Part shown: piece after piece, positions 23,068 through 35,906 of the stretch
How positions within the stretch are numbered: position 1 is the stretch's first letter
Layout: each line of letters opens with the position of its first letter
Source of the DNA: Abelmoschus esculentus
Taxonomy: Eukaryota; Streptophyta; Magnoliopsida; Malvales; Malvaceae
Direction of reading: 5' to 3'
Assembly (NCBI GenBank): GCA_035048815.1
Contig: JAUCBN010000028.1
Coordinates: 11,897,001-11,961,000 of the forward strand
DNA: 64,000 nucleotides
Translations under genes and position numbers: made by a program
Notes under the pieces: model-generated
What the model was told of the DNA's origin: nothing
Databases searched by the model: none
What the model saw: only the letters and a program-made list of their open reading frames with translations

Positions 23068-26000
23068 ATGGTGTCCTCAACATCCCCCATTGACGAATTT
23101 GATAACCCAAATGTTTCCAGAAAGCGCCTTAAAGTTTCAGATCCCTCTACACACTTGGCATCTTCAATTCGCGGGTAATTTGTTAATATACATTTTTTTA
23201 TTGTTGATTCAGCTAGCGCTCCTTTTTGTAATTTTTTTGATAATTGTTTTCATGATTTGGCAGTGATGAACAATCTGCTACGGATATGAGTTGCCAGTCT
23301 AATGGCAATAACATTGGGATTCCACAATCTTTTAATGGCGGTGGATCTTCATGCGTAGGCAACAATTACTTAACCAATGGACCATCTTCTTCTTGTTCTT
23401 ATGTGAGTGGATGGATGTATGTCAATGAGCAGGGGCAGATGTGTGGTCCTTACATCCAGCAGCAGTTGTGCGATGGTTTGTCGACTTGTTTCTTGCCGGA
23501 GGAGCTCCCTGTTTATCCTATAATCAATGGGACTTTGATAAATCCTGTTCCCTTAAAGTACTTTAGACAGTTCCCTGATCATGTTGCTACTGGATTTGTG
23601 TATCTCACTTCAACCACAGCTTCTAGTTATTTAAGTTCTTCCCTTACTAGTGCCCAGCACACTCCTTCCCCTCTCCCCTCTCAATTCAACTGCAATGTAA
23701 GCTCCTGGGCACTTAGCATTGTGTTGCTAGTTTTTTTTTAGGACATCCTTTGAATGATTCACTTTTTTATTTCAGTCAGCTGAAGATGTATGTTGGTTGT
23801 TTGAAGATGGTGAGAGTAGGAAACATGGGCCTCATTCCCTTACGCAATTGTTTTCTTGGCATTCCAGTGGTTATCTTGGAGATTCTATTATGGTGAGCCT
23901 TGAAACTCTTGAGTCATGACTCATCACTGCAGGAGCTGTTCATTTGTTTTAACTATTGGGTCCCATGATCTCTAGCAAAACTAGTTTATCTATTGTAGTA
24001 GGCTGGCATGATGCATTAAATATCTCCTTTTGTTCTAATTTATTATTTTGCAGATTTATCATGCTAATGATAGGTTTCAACCAACCAACTTGTTGTCTGT
24101 TATAAATGCTTGGAAAGGTGGTCAGTTTGTTGTTGAAAACGAACCGGAGTCATCTATCAACTTCATATCGGCAATTTCTGAAGAAGTTTCTTCTGATCTT
24201 CATTCTCGAATTATGAAAGCAGTTCGTAGAGTTATGCTAGATGAAATAATCACTACTGTGATCTCAGAGTTCGTTGCTGCAAAAAAATCTGAGAGGCATC
24301 TAATGGTTGAATCATGCAACCAGCATGTCAAAAATTCTAATGGAAAACTGGTAATGTATGCAATCACTCAATAAAAAATTTGATGTTTATTTGTCTTAAA
24401 ACCTGAAGTTCCTTTGGTATACAGATTAAAAATACCCCTGAAAGAAGTATATGTTGTATTCCCAAGGTTGGCACAACAGGCTCTCATGGTGTATCTAGTC
24501 CTTCAATTCAAGAATCTACAGATTTTAGTGCATGTCTAAAATCCGTTGGAAGCATTGAAAACTTTTGGGGTTCTTATTCAGTTGTTTGTAAGATGCTTTT
24601 TGAATATTGCATGGAAGTTACATGGAATGCTGTCTTTTATGATACTATTGTTGAATATTTGTCTTCCTGGAGAAGGGGAAAACTGTGGTTTGGTCAGCCT
24701 AATGTTATGGCATCTGCTTGTGGCTCCATTGATGACAAGGAGACTGAAAATGTAAAAGCCGCAACTGTAAGTAAAGTCTATACTTTACTCTCTTTGTAAA
24801 TAGTATGTAATGACCTTGAATCTAATGCTTTAGGGTTTTACAGCTCTTCTCTGGGATGGAATTGACAACTCATGATATTGATTATCCACCTGGTTATGAA
24901 CCGGCAACCGCTTCTGTAGATAACCATGAAGAAGAGATGCATAGATCTTCATTTGGAGATCAGGAAACCACATCCAAACAGGATGGTCCATTGCACAATA
25001 ATGGCCTTTATGGTGGTGTACAATGTATCCTTGAAGGTGTTGAAAATGAGCTCCATTTTTCTGCGATGGTGTTTATGGCCAACTATTTTGACAATCTTGT
25101 TAAAAGTGAAGCCAAACTAGTGATTGATCTGGAGAATGATGAAAAGTTTAATGAAGATCCTGATAAAGAGGAAGCTGAGAAATCCATCAATTTTTCAATA
25201 GATGAGGAGTTGAAAGAGTTACAAAAGGTATTTCCTGTTCTTCATTATATAGTTCAGTATATTTTTAAAGTTGTTCTAGTGAGACTAGGTTCTCCCTTTC
25301 CATTTACAGCCCAATATGTGCTGTTGTAATAGACAAGGATCATATCTTTCCAGAATTTAAAACAAATAGTTTTCTTTTACAGCTGCAAGACACGGTTGGA
25401 TCTTCTGGCCAGTGCCATATTTCTTCTGATCTGGATACTTCAGACGGTGTTGAAGACAAAAATGATGTTTCAAACAAAATGTTAAATTTATCTACCAATC
25501 TAGAGAACTCAATAAAATCACAAAAGCCTGATTGTCAGTCTATATCTGAAAATGATTATACTACAAGGGATGGAACTTTTATGGCTGGAGCTTTTAAGAG
25601 ATTGTTTAGAAAGGTTGTGGATGTAAGTAATGAACAAGAAGCTGATGAGCCACCACCTCCTGGAATTGAGGATAATTCTGTGATTCTTGTTCCATCACAC
25701 ATTTGTAAATTTCGATCTTCAACTACAGTCGAGCGTAGCCCTAAGATTGGAGAATACATTGCCATGGCAATGTGTCGGCAGAAGCTCCATGATGATGTAC
25801 TCAGAGAGTGGAAATCATTATTTGCTGGTGATGCTAGTCTTTATCAGTTAATTACATCATGGCGTAGTTTGAAGAAACAAAATGATGCTGATGGAAAAGA
25901 GGTATTGATTGCTACTTTGTACCTTCTATTCTAACAATTAACCCTGTATATTTTGATATTGGGTTGAATATTTTGTTGAAACTTTTCATTTGCTTCAGGA

Positions 26001-28574
26001 AAAGAAGTTTAGTGAAGATAAGAAAAATCTTGCTGCTTTTTCCACCCCAAGAGATAAGCCCGGGGAGGGGTCAAGGAAGTCTATCGGTTCAGGCTCCTCA
26101 GAGGTATCTTTAGCAACTGGTACATGTACATATTACCGAAAGAAAAAGTTGGTTCATAAGAAGGTAGGATCTTCTCAGTCCATGATTATCAACGGGTCAC
26201 AGGATCAACCTGTTGAAAGGCCTCGGAAGAAAGAAGCTTCCAAGAATTTGTTGGATCATGCAGAGCCAAAACTAACTGCTGCCCCTTCTAAAAAGGTTGG
26301 GACAGATATAAGTATGTCTCAATCATCTAATGTTTCTAAGTCATCGAAAATCATAGCTAAGAAGAGTGTGCACAACGATATCTCATCACCCAAGAGTGCA
26401 GGTGGTCAGAAAACATCAAAAGGTGCTTCTGCTGTTCGAAGTATGTTGTTTTTTCTTCTGATAAGTTCTTGATATTGTAGAAGATGATAATGAACTTAGA
26501 AATGATAATGGTTATTCACTATGTTATGCAGAAGCTAAGAAAAGTTTGCTCAATGACCACTCATTACCCAAGAGTGCAAATGGTCAGAAGACTTCAAAGG
26601 ATTCTTCTTCTGTTCAAAGTATGTTGTTTTTTCTTTTGATAAGTTCTTGATTATGCAGAAGATATAATGAGCTTCGTGATGGTAATGATTTTTTTAACTA
26701 TGTTGTGCAGAAGATTTGATTGGAGAAAGTGCTGATACAATCTTCCGGGAAAGAGCATCAACCTTTCAGAATACTGATGAGACGATTGTAGGCAGGAGTA
26801 ACGATACTGTTGGAAGTGAAAGAGAGCTTAATAATGATTCCTCCAAGAAAACAGTGAAAGGTCCCCCCCCCCCCCCTATTCTTTTGTTGTTTTATGTCAA
26901 ATAATCACAGATCTTAACTTTTCTTGATTTCTGTTATTATCTTCAGCAACAAAGGTATCAGGGGTAAAAAAAAAGCAATTAAATAATGATGAGCATCGGA
27001 ATATTGATGAGAAGATTGTAGGCAGGAGTAACCATACCGTTGGAAGTGAAGGAGAGCTTGCTAATGATTCCTCGAAGAAAACACTGAAAGGTTCCCCCCC
27101 CCCCCTTTTATTCTTTTGTTGTTTTATGTCAAATAATTGCATATCTTAAATTTTCTTGATTTCTTTTATTATTCTCAGCAACGAAGGTATCAGGGGTAAA
27201 AAGAAAGCAATTAAATAATGATGAGCATCCATCATCTTCAATCAAGGTACAGAAAGTAGTTAGTGGTGGTAGCAAGTGTTCTTCATCTAAAGAGGTTGCA
27301 GATCAAAAGACACACAAAACTAAATCCAGGACTGCAAATCCATGTCCTAGATCTGATGGATGTGCGCGAACCTCAATTAATGGCTGGAAGTGGCGTAAAT
27401 GGTCACTCAAAGCAAGTCCCGCTGAAAGAGCTCGTGTTAGAGGAATTCAGTGTATTCACATGAAGTATTCAGGTCCTGAGGTTAATAGTATTGCACACTT
27501 GTCAAACAGTAAGGTTCTTTCTGCAAGAACTAACCGGGCAAAGATGCGCAATCTTCTAGCTGCTGCAGAGGGTGCTGATCTCTTGAAAGCTACGCAGTTG
27601 AAGGTGATTTTAACATGATGTTCTTTTGATTTTTATGGTTTTGAAATATCATGATGTGACTGTTAAATTCACTCCATTTATTAGGCAAGGAAAAAACGTC
27701 TATGTTTTCAGCGCAGCAAGATACATGATTGGGGTCTCGTTGCACTTGAACCAATTGAGGCGGAAGACTTTGTCATTGAATATGTTGGAGAGTTAATTCG
27801 TCCGAGGGTAGGTTTAACTTGTATGTTCTCCTGTTCAGTCTAATTTCTTGTAATTCCTCTTCTTTTCATGAATGACCATTGAATGTGGTTTCAAATGTTA
27901 TAGATTTCTGATATACGGGAACAATATTATGAGAAGATGGGAATTGGTAGCAGTTATCTGTTTAGACTTGATGACGGATATGTAGTAAGTAAATCAAAAT
28001 TTCAACTTATGGGTCTTGATTTAAGCTGCATTATGGTTGGGGAATCCTTTCTTGTTTTTGGGCCAATCTTTTGACTTCAGGTATACTACATCGATTTATA
28101 GGTTGATGCTACTAAGCGTGGTGGTATTGCTAGATTTATAAACCATTCTTGTGAGGTATGTGAAGATGTAGCTCTGCATTTTTGCTACTCATGATTGATT
28201 GGTGCTGCTAATTTGGAATACTTGAATTGCAGCCTAATTGTTACACAAAAGTTATTAGCGTAGATGGCCAAAAGAAGATATTCATTTATTCAAAACGACA
28301 CATAGCTGCTGGTGAAGAAATTTCTTATAACTACAAGTTTCCTTTGGAGGAGAAAAAAATTCCTTGCAACTGTGGTTCAAAGAAGTAAGATGCAATTGGA
28401 TTTACGTCTGTTCCCTTTTTTGACTCTAATCTTGTTTGCATTGAATTTCTTGCTTTCTGAGAAAGTCCTTGTCACCATATGAAAAATATATTAGGCATGG
28501 TACCTGCTATTCTCTGCTCACTTTTTGTCTAACAATTCTTGCTCTTGTTCAGGTGCCGTGGATCTTTAAACTAG
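23068..28574 (+). CDS. ATXR7: histone H3K4 methyltransferase, ATXR7/SDG25 type (GYF + SET)
   Basis: There are 17 coding exons: 23068-23174, 23264-23696, 23776-23892, 24054-24350, 24425-24766, 24844-25227, 25383-25901, 25999-26440, 26532-26618, 26711-26860, 26947-27090, 27179-27603, 27685-27807, 27904-27984, 28102-28155, 28233-28384 and 28553-28574. They join in frame to 1292 codons with GT-AG introns. Domains: GYF near residues 85-140 (W86, GPY 97-99); a second GYF-like segment from 186 (HGPHS); the word EPPPPG before the middle linker; nSET with [15 protein letters not shown] from about 1153 to 1272 with [18 protein letters not shown] (N1231, H1232) and EISYNYKF; post-SET Cys at 1280, 1282 and 1287; C-terminal CRGSLN. 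In Arabidopsis ATXR7 methylates H3K4 and supports FLC expression in the nucleus. An upstream in-frame ATG at 22867, joined across an intron, would add ten residues. Exons 10 and 12 (counting a non-coding exon 1) are tandem duplicates. Confidence 0.95.
26355..26710 (+). repeat. 178-bp tandem duplication that created exon 10 of ATXR7
   Basis: 26355-26532 and 26533-26710 are the two copies. Each holds a coding piece starting AGCTAAGAA, a donor followed by gtatgttgttttttctt, and an intron ending in an acceptor. Donors at 26440 and 26618 are 178 bases apart; acceptors at 26531 and 26710 are 179 apart. The new exon is 87 nt, phase-neutral, and keeps the frame. Confidence 0.9.
26770..27229 (+). repeat. 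about 230-bp tandem duplication that created exon 12 of ATXR7
   Basis: 26770-26997 and 27000-27229 are copies. Each contains an exon tail (GATTGTAGGCAGGAGTAAC), a donor with a poly-C run, an intron with ttcttttgttgttttatg, and the next exon head (GGTATCAGGGGTAAAAA). The result is a complete extra 144-nt exon, 48 codons, in phase. Confidence 0.92.
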
Positions 28575-28781
28575 CATGCATGCATATGTTATGTACGTGA
28601 TGAAGACCATACCTTTTGGTAATGATTTATACATGACTAATTGATTTGGATTTCTATTTTCTTATCTACTTTATGTATTGTGTAGGCCACATCCCCTTGA
28701 TTTGTTACTCATTTTGAGCAGTCGGCAACAATTTGACAGGGTATGTAATTGTGTTATTTGTTATGACTATATTTATATGTC

Positions 28782-28787
28782 AATAAA
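28782..28787 (+). terminator. candidate polyadenylation signal of ATXR7
   Basis: AATAAA lies 208 bases after the stop codon in a T-rich context. Plant poly(A) signals are loose, so the true 3' end is uncertain. Confidence 0.35.
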
Positions 28788-28799
28788 TTTTTAGTATGA

Positions 28800-31700
28800 T
28801 TTTATTAATCCAAATAAACATGGACGCTCCTGTTCTGCATCATACTCAATCGTTAAATAATACAACCAATAGAAAGCATTCAGGAAATAGTAACAAAGGT
28901 TAATAGACCAAAAACAGAGGAGAAAACAGTCCTATTTATGTTGCAAGGTTCTTCACTGAGCTTATGGCTGCTGCCAAATTTGGGCTCTATAAGGTTTCCA
29001 TTTGATAAGGTGCTTCAAATCATATTCTTATAGGTTTCAATTTGATTGTTATGATAGTGTGGTTGGGATCTGATGAATCAGCTTGTTGCTGAGAAACTGA
29101 AATCTCTCAGCTTGTTGATTGAAGACTGAAATCTTAGGACTTGTTAAAGAGAGAGAGACCCAAATCTTTTTATGGTTTTGATAGAAATTCTGCCTTTTTT
29201 TATTCCATGAGCGTCTTTAAATAGAGATTACAATACTTAAAGAACTTGAACAAATTCTTACCACAATCAACTTCTATTTTTAACTGTTTTAAAACAACTT
29301 TATTCTGCGAGTCCTATCCAACATCTCCTAAGAGTCCTACCTAATAACCCATGTGTCCGCTGAATTTATGAAGCCCATGGTTTTACCTTGCTGCAAAGAG
29401 AGAAGAAAAGGTATCTGAAGCAAGACATCTGGGACAAGGCAAAGTAACAGTTTGCCAACATTAGTAATAAGAAAACCTTGTGAATCTTTTGCTCGGAGGA
29501 GACATGTTGCTGGCCTTGCAAGGCTGCCTAGAGTGAAATCTTGGGTGTAGGTTGAGAGAGACGTAGGAGTCAGGTATAAGACTTGGCTATGTTATTTATG
29601 AAAGAAGGAAAAAGAGGAAAAAAAATCTAAAAATAAAAGAACAAATATTTATTTTAATTTATTAATTGCTGTGTTTGTATATGTTTTCATCTTCAACTGT
29701 TTTTCCATGCCAACAATTATGCTAGTAAAGACATGTTCTCAATAAGTATGTAAAGTTATATGAACATTGCCACCTGGTTGTGTGGCCGAGGTAAAATAGT
29801 ATGATGGAAGGAATACAATAATACATTCATTTTTTTCAATTTATTTATTCTTAATGATGCTTTGATCAGGATGTACTAATTTGCTATACTTTTTATTTCA
29901 ACTTACAAGTTCTTTATGTCCTTTGTGATTAAATGTAGCTTGAACGTGCTCAGAGGTAGAGAAGCTCAGAGTGGGTTCTCTTAACATTCTCAATGCCTCC
30001 CTGGATTGTGCTACCAGAAGTTTTGGTATTGAATTCACCAATTTGAGTTTTGGCAGAGCACTTGAAAGGGTATATTAGCAATTGTTTCTCAAATTATTGA
30101 ACTATTTACTGAACTAGGATATGTTTGACGACCATTTTTATATTTAATTTATAGAATCAAATACGCCATTCTTTGGCCTTCAGATGTGACATCTCTGATT
30201 GTATCCTGGGTATCTAGGCTATGTTAAAAATGAAAAAACAAACAAAAACAAATCATACCTTCTTGAATACAAACAATTTCATCCTTGATTAGGTTCCCAT
30301 TGTAATGATTTTATATATGCATCATTATGAAACGGATATAAATGTCTCTAATCAAATATCTAAATGAACTTGGAGTCTCCCTTAGAATGAATCATCTGAA
30401 TTGCAGACCCTTTTTAAGAGCCTCGGGGATGTGCCGAACTGTTGCATCTTTAATATGAAATTGCAGTCCAATAAAACAATCACTAATATTTGCCATGAAT
30501 TGTGGACGTGGGTGGACGTTTCAGGTTGGCAAACTTTTCTGAGATAGAAGCTGATGAAGTGATGAAGCCTTTTTCACATGAAGTGGTTTTGGCTACATCA
30601 GAAAGACGAATTACTTATCCGTGTTCATCGTTGTTGTATATGACACTTGCAGATGAGTTCCTTCTCTTAGAATCTGTAATCAGTTCTATTGTTTTCTTAC
30701 CACTTAGACGTTTTTGGAATATAAACTATTTGTACAAACATGCGTTATTCATATCTGCCAATTGTTTACCTCTGGTAATTTTAGCCCAACCCTTTTTAAG
30801 GCACATATTATGCACTAGAACGGAGAACCCCATTACGAAAAGCACAAGGTGCAAAAATGCCCCCAATTGAATTAGTAATAAACTGCAAAATTCATGTTTA
30901 TTTTTTTTGTATATATACATTTAATAAGCTTAAGATGTATGATTATGATAATTTAAAGATTGGTTCAATTTTTTTTTGCATAACATTAAAATTTTGTAGG
31001 CCAATATGATTTCCTTATGATCCCATGTTTGTTGTAGAGTTCCCAAATATTGAGAAGTAGAGAGTTTGATCTATCTAATGGAGCAAAAAGTTAAAAGAAA
31101 ACTTCAATTGGTGGGTATATTTTTTAGCTTCATACAAGAAGATATCTTTCAAGTATGTGCTTTAATCAAATGCGCCTGTTATTAGGTGTCCTTTAGACGC
31201 AGGCCTTGACAACATTGGTTTAGCTGATGCCTGCCTATCTTGAACTGCAGCCACAACGCATCTGTTGAGAAGATACTATATCTTGACAACACAGATTACT
31301 GTCTATGTTCGGGACTATTTCTTTCAACAATGTCGTCTTCAAACTTTGAGTATGGACTCTCTCATTGAAAGTACGATGTCTTGTTACAACACTCAACATT
31401 TGGTACTTGAATTTGAATTGTAGAACCGTCTGTCATAAGTTATCCATGGTCTCAACTTCAATATTCCAATGACTCAGCATTCAAGGGATCTTCATTAGGG
31501 AATAATAAAATAAGTTGGACGCAATTAGGATGAAATATATTTGTACGCTTTTGAGCGAATTATTCTGCCTGCTTGCCGGCAGTAGGTCTTTATTAGGAAG
31601 TTTGCTGATCATATGATTCCAGTTAATAGCTGGACAATGATCAAATATAAGAATGTTAATGGCGTTGCATCCACGGACGAAGCCATATATTGGTTGAGAG

Positions 31701-32995
31701 AGTATGATATAATGATATTTTAGGGTGGGTTAGTTTAATTGTTAGTCAAATAAAACTTGTCCTTTTCGATTTTTATATTTAAACTTAATATATTTTTGTT
31801 TATTTTTATATCAACTCTGTTAAATTCACAAAATCTCTCACTAGATCCTTCTGTTGGTTGCAGGGTTGAACAAAACCTGTTGGGTGGAGGAACGTAGTAC
31901 ACAAGGCTTCCGGTATGTCCTTGCTCTCCCTTCTTGTTTAATACCAAATTCGCCTGAACATATAAATTTTAGGTGGGTTTGAACCAATTAAAAATTTTTT
32001 AAAAAAAATAAATTATCAAAAAGACGAAACTATCATTATAATAATATTTATTGTACTTTAAAACAAAAATAATTTGATAAATTTTCAACTTAAACGGAAT
32101 AAGTGGAGTTAATCATTTAGAATTTATTAATCATTATAAGTGATTGATTGTAGGTGAAGGAAAGGTTAACGTCAATCGTAAATTGGAGATTAATTAAGCC
32201 AATCCAACTCTTTGGTATAGGCAATTCCTATTAAGTTGTATCCATGTCAACATAGTGCTAAATTATCCAATTTTTGCTAATATATATCATGTAAAAGAAG
32301 GAAATATAAACAAATACGTGTGGAGGGTTGGGAAGAAAAAATATAATTGTTGAAAAGTGAAGGGAGCAAATTTAGAATTAATTTGATTTTTTTAAGAGAA
32401 TTATATAAATCAAAGATGGGGGGCCCTTCCAAGATACACATGGGTTGGTCCTATTTGAGCTATTTGTCAGAGATTCTAGGCGTTAAGGACCCTCTCTTGT
32501 TTAGTGAACTTATTATTTGTTTAGGTTACGGATGATAACATGACTCGATTCGTTAGGGACAAGTTTTTATCAAAAAATTAAGTTTAGATTACATTGGTTT
32601 ATTAAAAAATTAGCTGGGTCGGGACGGGATCGAATTGAGGATGGAAATTTTTTGATCCGATATATTTATATATAATATTAAATATTTTTATTAAAATATC
32701 AGAGTCAGATCGTGTTATAATTTTTTATTATACTGAATCGGGTTGAGATAAAATATGTTAAGATTAGGTCAAAATTGGTACATATGTTTAAGTTTTCAGG
32801 TTGAAATCCAAACAATCAAAACCCCGCCCATTATCATCCTCGATTCCGATGATTGACACCGTTTCTTTGCCATTGATGTTTACTACCGTCTTCAATGTCT
32901 ACTTTTTCTGTTAGGGTTAAAGTAGAGTGGTTTATGTTTGAGCTTTTTTTTTATTTATTTATTTTTTTCTGTTGTGGACTTTGTTTCATTCCTTG

Positions 32996-33028
<33 letters not shown>

Positions 33029-34594
33029 CTGATGTTTGACCTTTATGATGAGTTACTTTCAAGTTCTTTACAAGAAAGTGAATACTCTTAGTTATCTCCA
33101 CTACGTTCACTTTGCAGGCTGAAAAACAATATTCAATGGAACTCTTCCTAGGCTTGCGAACCACATGTACCTACAGTCTCGTATGAAAAACATTTTATAC
33201 TGAATTAAATTCAGGATCGAATATTTAGCAATCAATGAGACGACAACGATTTGTGATTTCTCATAATCAAGGATATTTTAACTAAACAATTTCGTTAGAG
33301 TCGGTTGACCTACTTAGTAACACTTATCGATTGAGAACAACTATAATAGTCTTGTACATGATCAGAAAAAAAAAATTAAAGGACCAAATTAGATGTTACA
33401 GGACGTCTTTTTTACTCGCGATATCCACGAGACTACCTACAATATTTCTACCCAAAATTTTCTCTGTTATCTCCTTATCTTTGGCGATGTACTCAAAGCT
33501 GAGATTTCAAATCCCCATGTTGACATAGCCACTCATCGCCGGACGGATGTGCTCTCCTCGATGCCACCTTGAGGTTGATGTCCCATTGTCGAGTCTCTTG
33601 AGTCCTAATCACCGGACGACACTGACTGGTTATTAATTTTTGTCTTCAAATATTAAATACAACAATACATTTCATCATCACGAGCAGCTTAATATGGAGC
33701 TTTAGGTTCTGGTGTCAATGTCAGTTCCATTTCATCTCTCAAATATATCATATATGTTTTTGGTGGCATATTTATGTAGCGAATTGTACTAATAAAAGGT
33801 TTGCAATTTTTGTTAATTGAGGTTTAGCGGTACTACGTGGATTCATATGATAATATTTATGTGATTCATGCTTCAGTGGTTTACTGTTAAAATCATTCAA
33901 GTTTAATATTCAGAAAATTTAGTTCAAATTTATTGATTTTAGAATTAAATGAAATTAGACTGAAACAAACTATTTGGTCAAGTAATGTTCGATTAGAATT
34001 TTATTGAAATTTAAGAAATAGATGGTATTTAAAAAAACATAGATCAATAGTGTATGTCTCCGATTGATTGAATAAATTATGTTTATGATGAAAAATATTC
34101 TATGGACTGATAGTGATTTTTTAGAGTGTTTAATATTTAAGGTTTAAAAGTTAGAGTTTAAAGTTTTATTGTTTGTGGTTAGATTTTAAGTTTGAGGAAT
34201 ATATTTTATAGTTTTAAGTTTAGAATTTAGACATAAATTTAAGGTTACGGTTTAGAAAAATTAAAAAGTACACGACAATTTTAGAATATTGTTTGTAAGA
34301 AAATCATAAATTTATAATTTATATACACTAATAATTTATTGATTTTGACACCTTTATATATTCATGTCAGTTTCAATAACGTCCTTTTTATGTAGTCTCA
34401 ACCATTCCAATACTTTGACACAAGTCGATGATGAAACCAACTTCGATGGTGTTCCTCCGACTCGCTATCACCTAAACACTTACGTACAAAAACACATTCT
34501 GAAACGCTGAGCTACGAAAGCTCGGTGGGTACTCCGCCACGTGACCCACATAGCACATATAATATATAAAGCAAATGCTACATGAATAGTGCCA
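28800..34594. other. long stretch without a recognised gene
   Basis: No gene was identified on either strand. The open frame at 30502-30870 (+, 122 codons, containing FRLANFSEIEADEV) is not recognised and has no clear exon partners. Other contents are a T run at 32998-33024, a telomere-like ggtttaaag/tttaag patch near 34140-34250, and a segment at about 34490-34540 (gctgagctacgaaagctcgg) resembling gypsy LTR sequence, into which the next element may have inserted. Some of 28.6-30.1 kb may be ATXR7 3' UTR. Confidence 0.5.
32998..33024. repeat. poly-T run, 27 bases
   Basis: A run of 27 consecutive T is flanked by T-rich sequence. It could be a slippage tract or the reverse of a retroposon tail; no retroposon body was recognised. 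Confidence 0.6.
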
Positions 34595-35906
34595 TGTGAT
34601 TCGTGTCAAATATGCGCAATTAGTGCAAGTGAACACGTCGCAAGTAATAAGTGATAAGTATTATCGAGTATCGTCTCCACAGGGATTGATGTACTTAATG
34701 TCCTTTTCGATCCTCTTGTTCTGTAAAAAGAAATAAAAATACAAACAAATGAGTTTTAGACTAAATAAAGCAATTAAGGAAAACAAAATAAAAGGAGATC
34801 AAATTGAGAAAGAGGGCAGGATCCAGTTGTGTTGTATAGTGGATTTGATTGATCTGTTTCAATCCAATACAATTGCACTACACTACCTTGGCAGTACTGC
34901 AGATTACTGTCTTTGGCAGCGATAGTGTTCTCTGCCACGGCAATCCCTTGCTCTTGGGCAGATTTACCAAAGTTCGGCAAAGTGTCCTTTGATGGCTCCG
35001 CTTATCCCTATGTCGAAACACTATTGATGATTAGTCCTTGATTTTACCTCCCGGCCTTAATCAATTATAACCAACAATCAATCCTACACTTCTTTTAGCC
35101 GCTGAAACTCCAACCTATCCCTAGGCCGAGTTAATATTTTCCAATCAAGTCAAATACCGTACTTACTCCTTTCATGAGTCTAACTCTCCCGAGTCTAGAC
35201 AAATGAATTACTTAAAAACTTCTCTCCTGAGCTTGGATGTAAGAACAAAGAATGACAAAGAGTAAGCAAACTTTGATATTTTATTACATTGAAACAAGAA
35301 ACAAGATACAACCTCTTCTCACTACTACTCAACAACTTTCACCTAAACCCTAAGAAAGCTTAGAACATAATGGGAAGAATTATTCCTAGGGTGAACTCTC
35401 TCAAATTTGGCTCTCCTATTCTCTTGGACGGCTATGCCTTATATAGGCTTGGCCTAGGGCAAACCTTTCCTAAATAGAGAACAACATGGAGTAGGGAACA
35501 AGTTATGTACATAGGTTAAATATTTCCAAGTTTAATTCTTCTAGAAGGCTTTTCCCGCGTGGCCTTGTCCTTGGGCCTTCCTTGTGTTGTCCAACTCCGA
35601 TATTTGGGCTTCTTGTCCAACAATGTTCTCTCATTTTTCTCCTCAGTTTGCCTGTCATATTGCTATTTATCCTCTGCTGCCTCGGCATCAGGTCCTGCCT
35701 CAACCTTAGTTTGCTATCGCGATAATACTTTTTCTTGCACAAACATAAAAATGCAGTAAAGTATACCTTTCCTACAAACATTATCTTTAATAGCATAATC
35801 CCTAAATATATTACATTAAGTATATACATTAGTCCATGTAGGTGTAGATTTGATGATTAATGTCCATGAAAAGTGTAAAAAGTGATAGTGAGTTGAGCAT
35901 TTATCA
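34595..35906 (-). repeat. 3' LTR, Athila/Tat-type, 1312 bp
   Basis: On the minus strand it begins TGATAAATGCTCAAC after the polypurine tract and ends near ...GACACGAATCACA. It is closely related to 45248-46553. It includes the family words ctgcagattactgtc and GGCAG palindromes near 34885-34945. Confidence 0.85.
35438..35445 (-). promoter_or_regulatory. TATA box of the LTR
   Basis: TATATAAG on the minus strand lies 461 bases from the LTR start, the same spacing as in the sister LTRs. Confidence 0.65.

Noticed and set aside
24856..25329. independent 157-codon gene
   Set aside because: This frame is exon 7 of ATXR7 plus read-through of the following intron; the donor at 25227 and the acceptor at 25382 keep the ATXR7 frame.
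33001..33024. tail of a processed retroposon
   Set aside because: There is a long T run, but no SINE or LINE body or flanking duplication could be seen, so it is listed only as a homopolymer.
34140..34250. interstitial telomere repeat
   Set aside because: The words (ggtttaaag, ttttaagttt) are too diverged from TTTAGGG and show no regular 7-base period.
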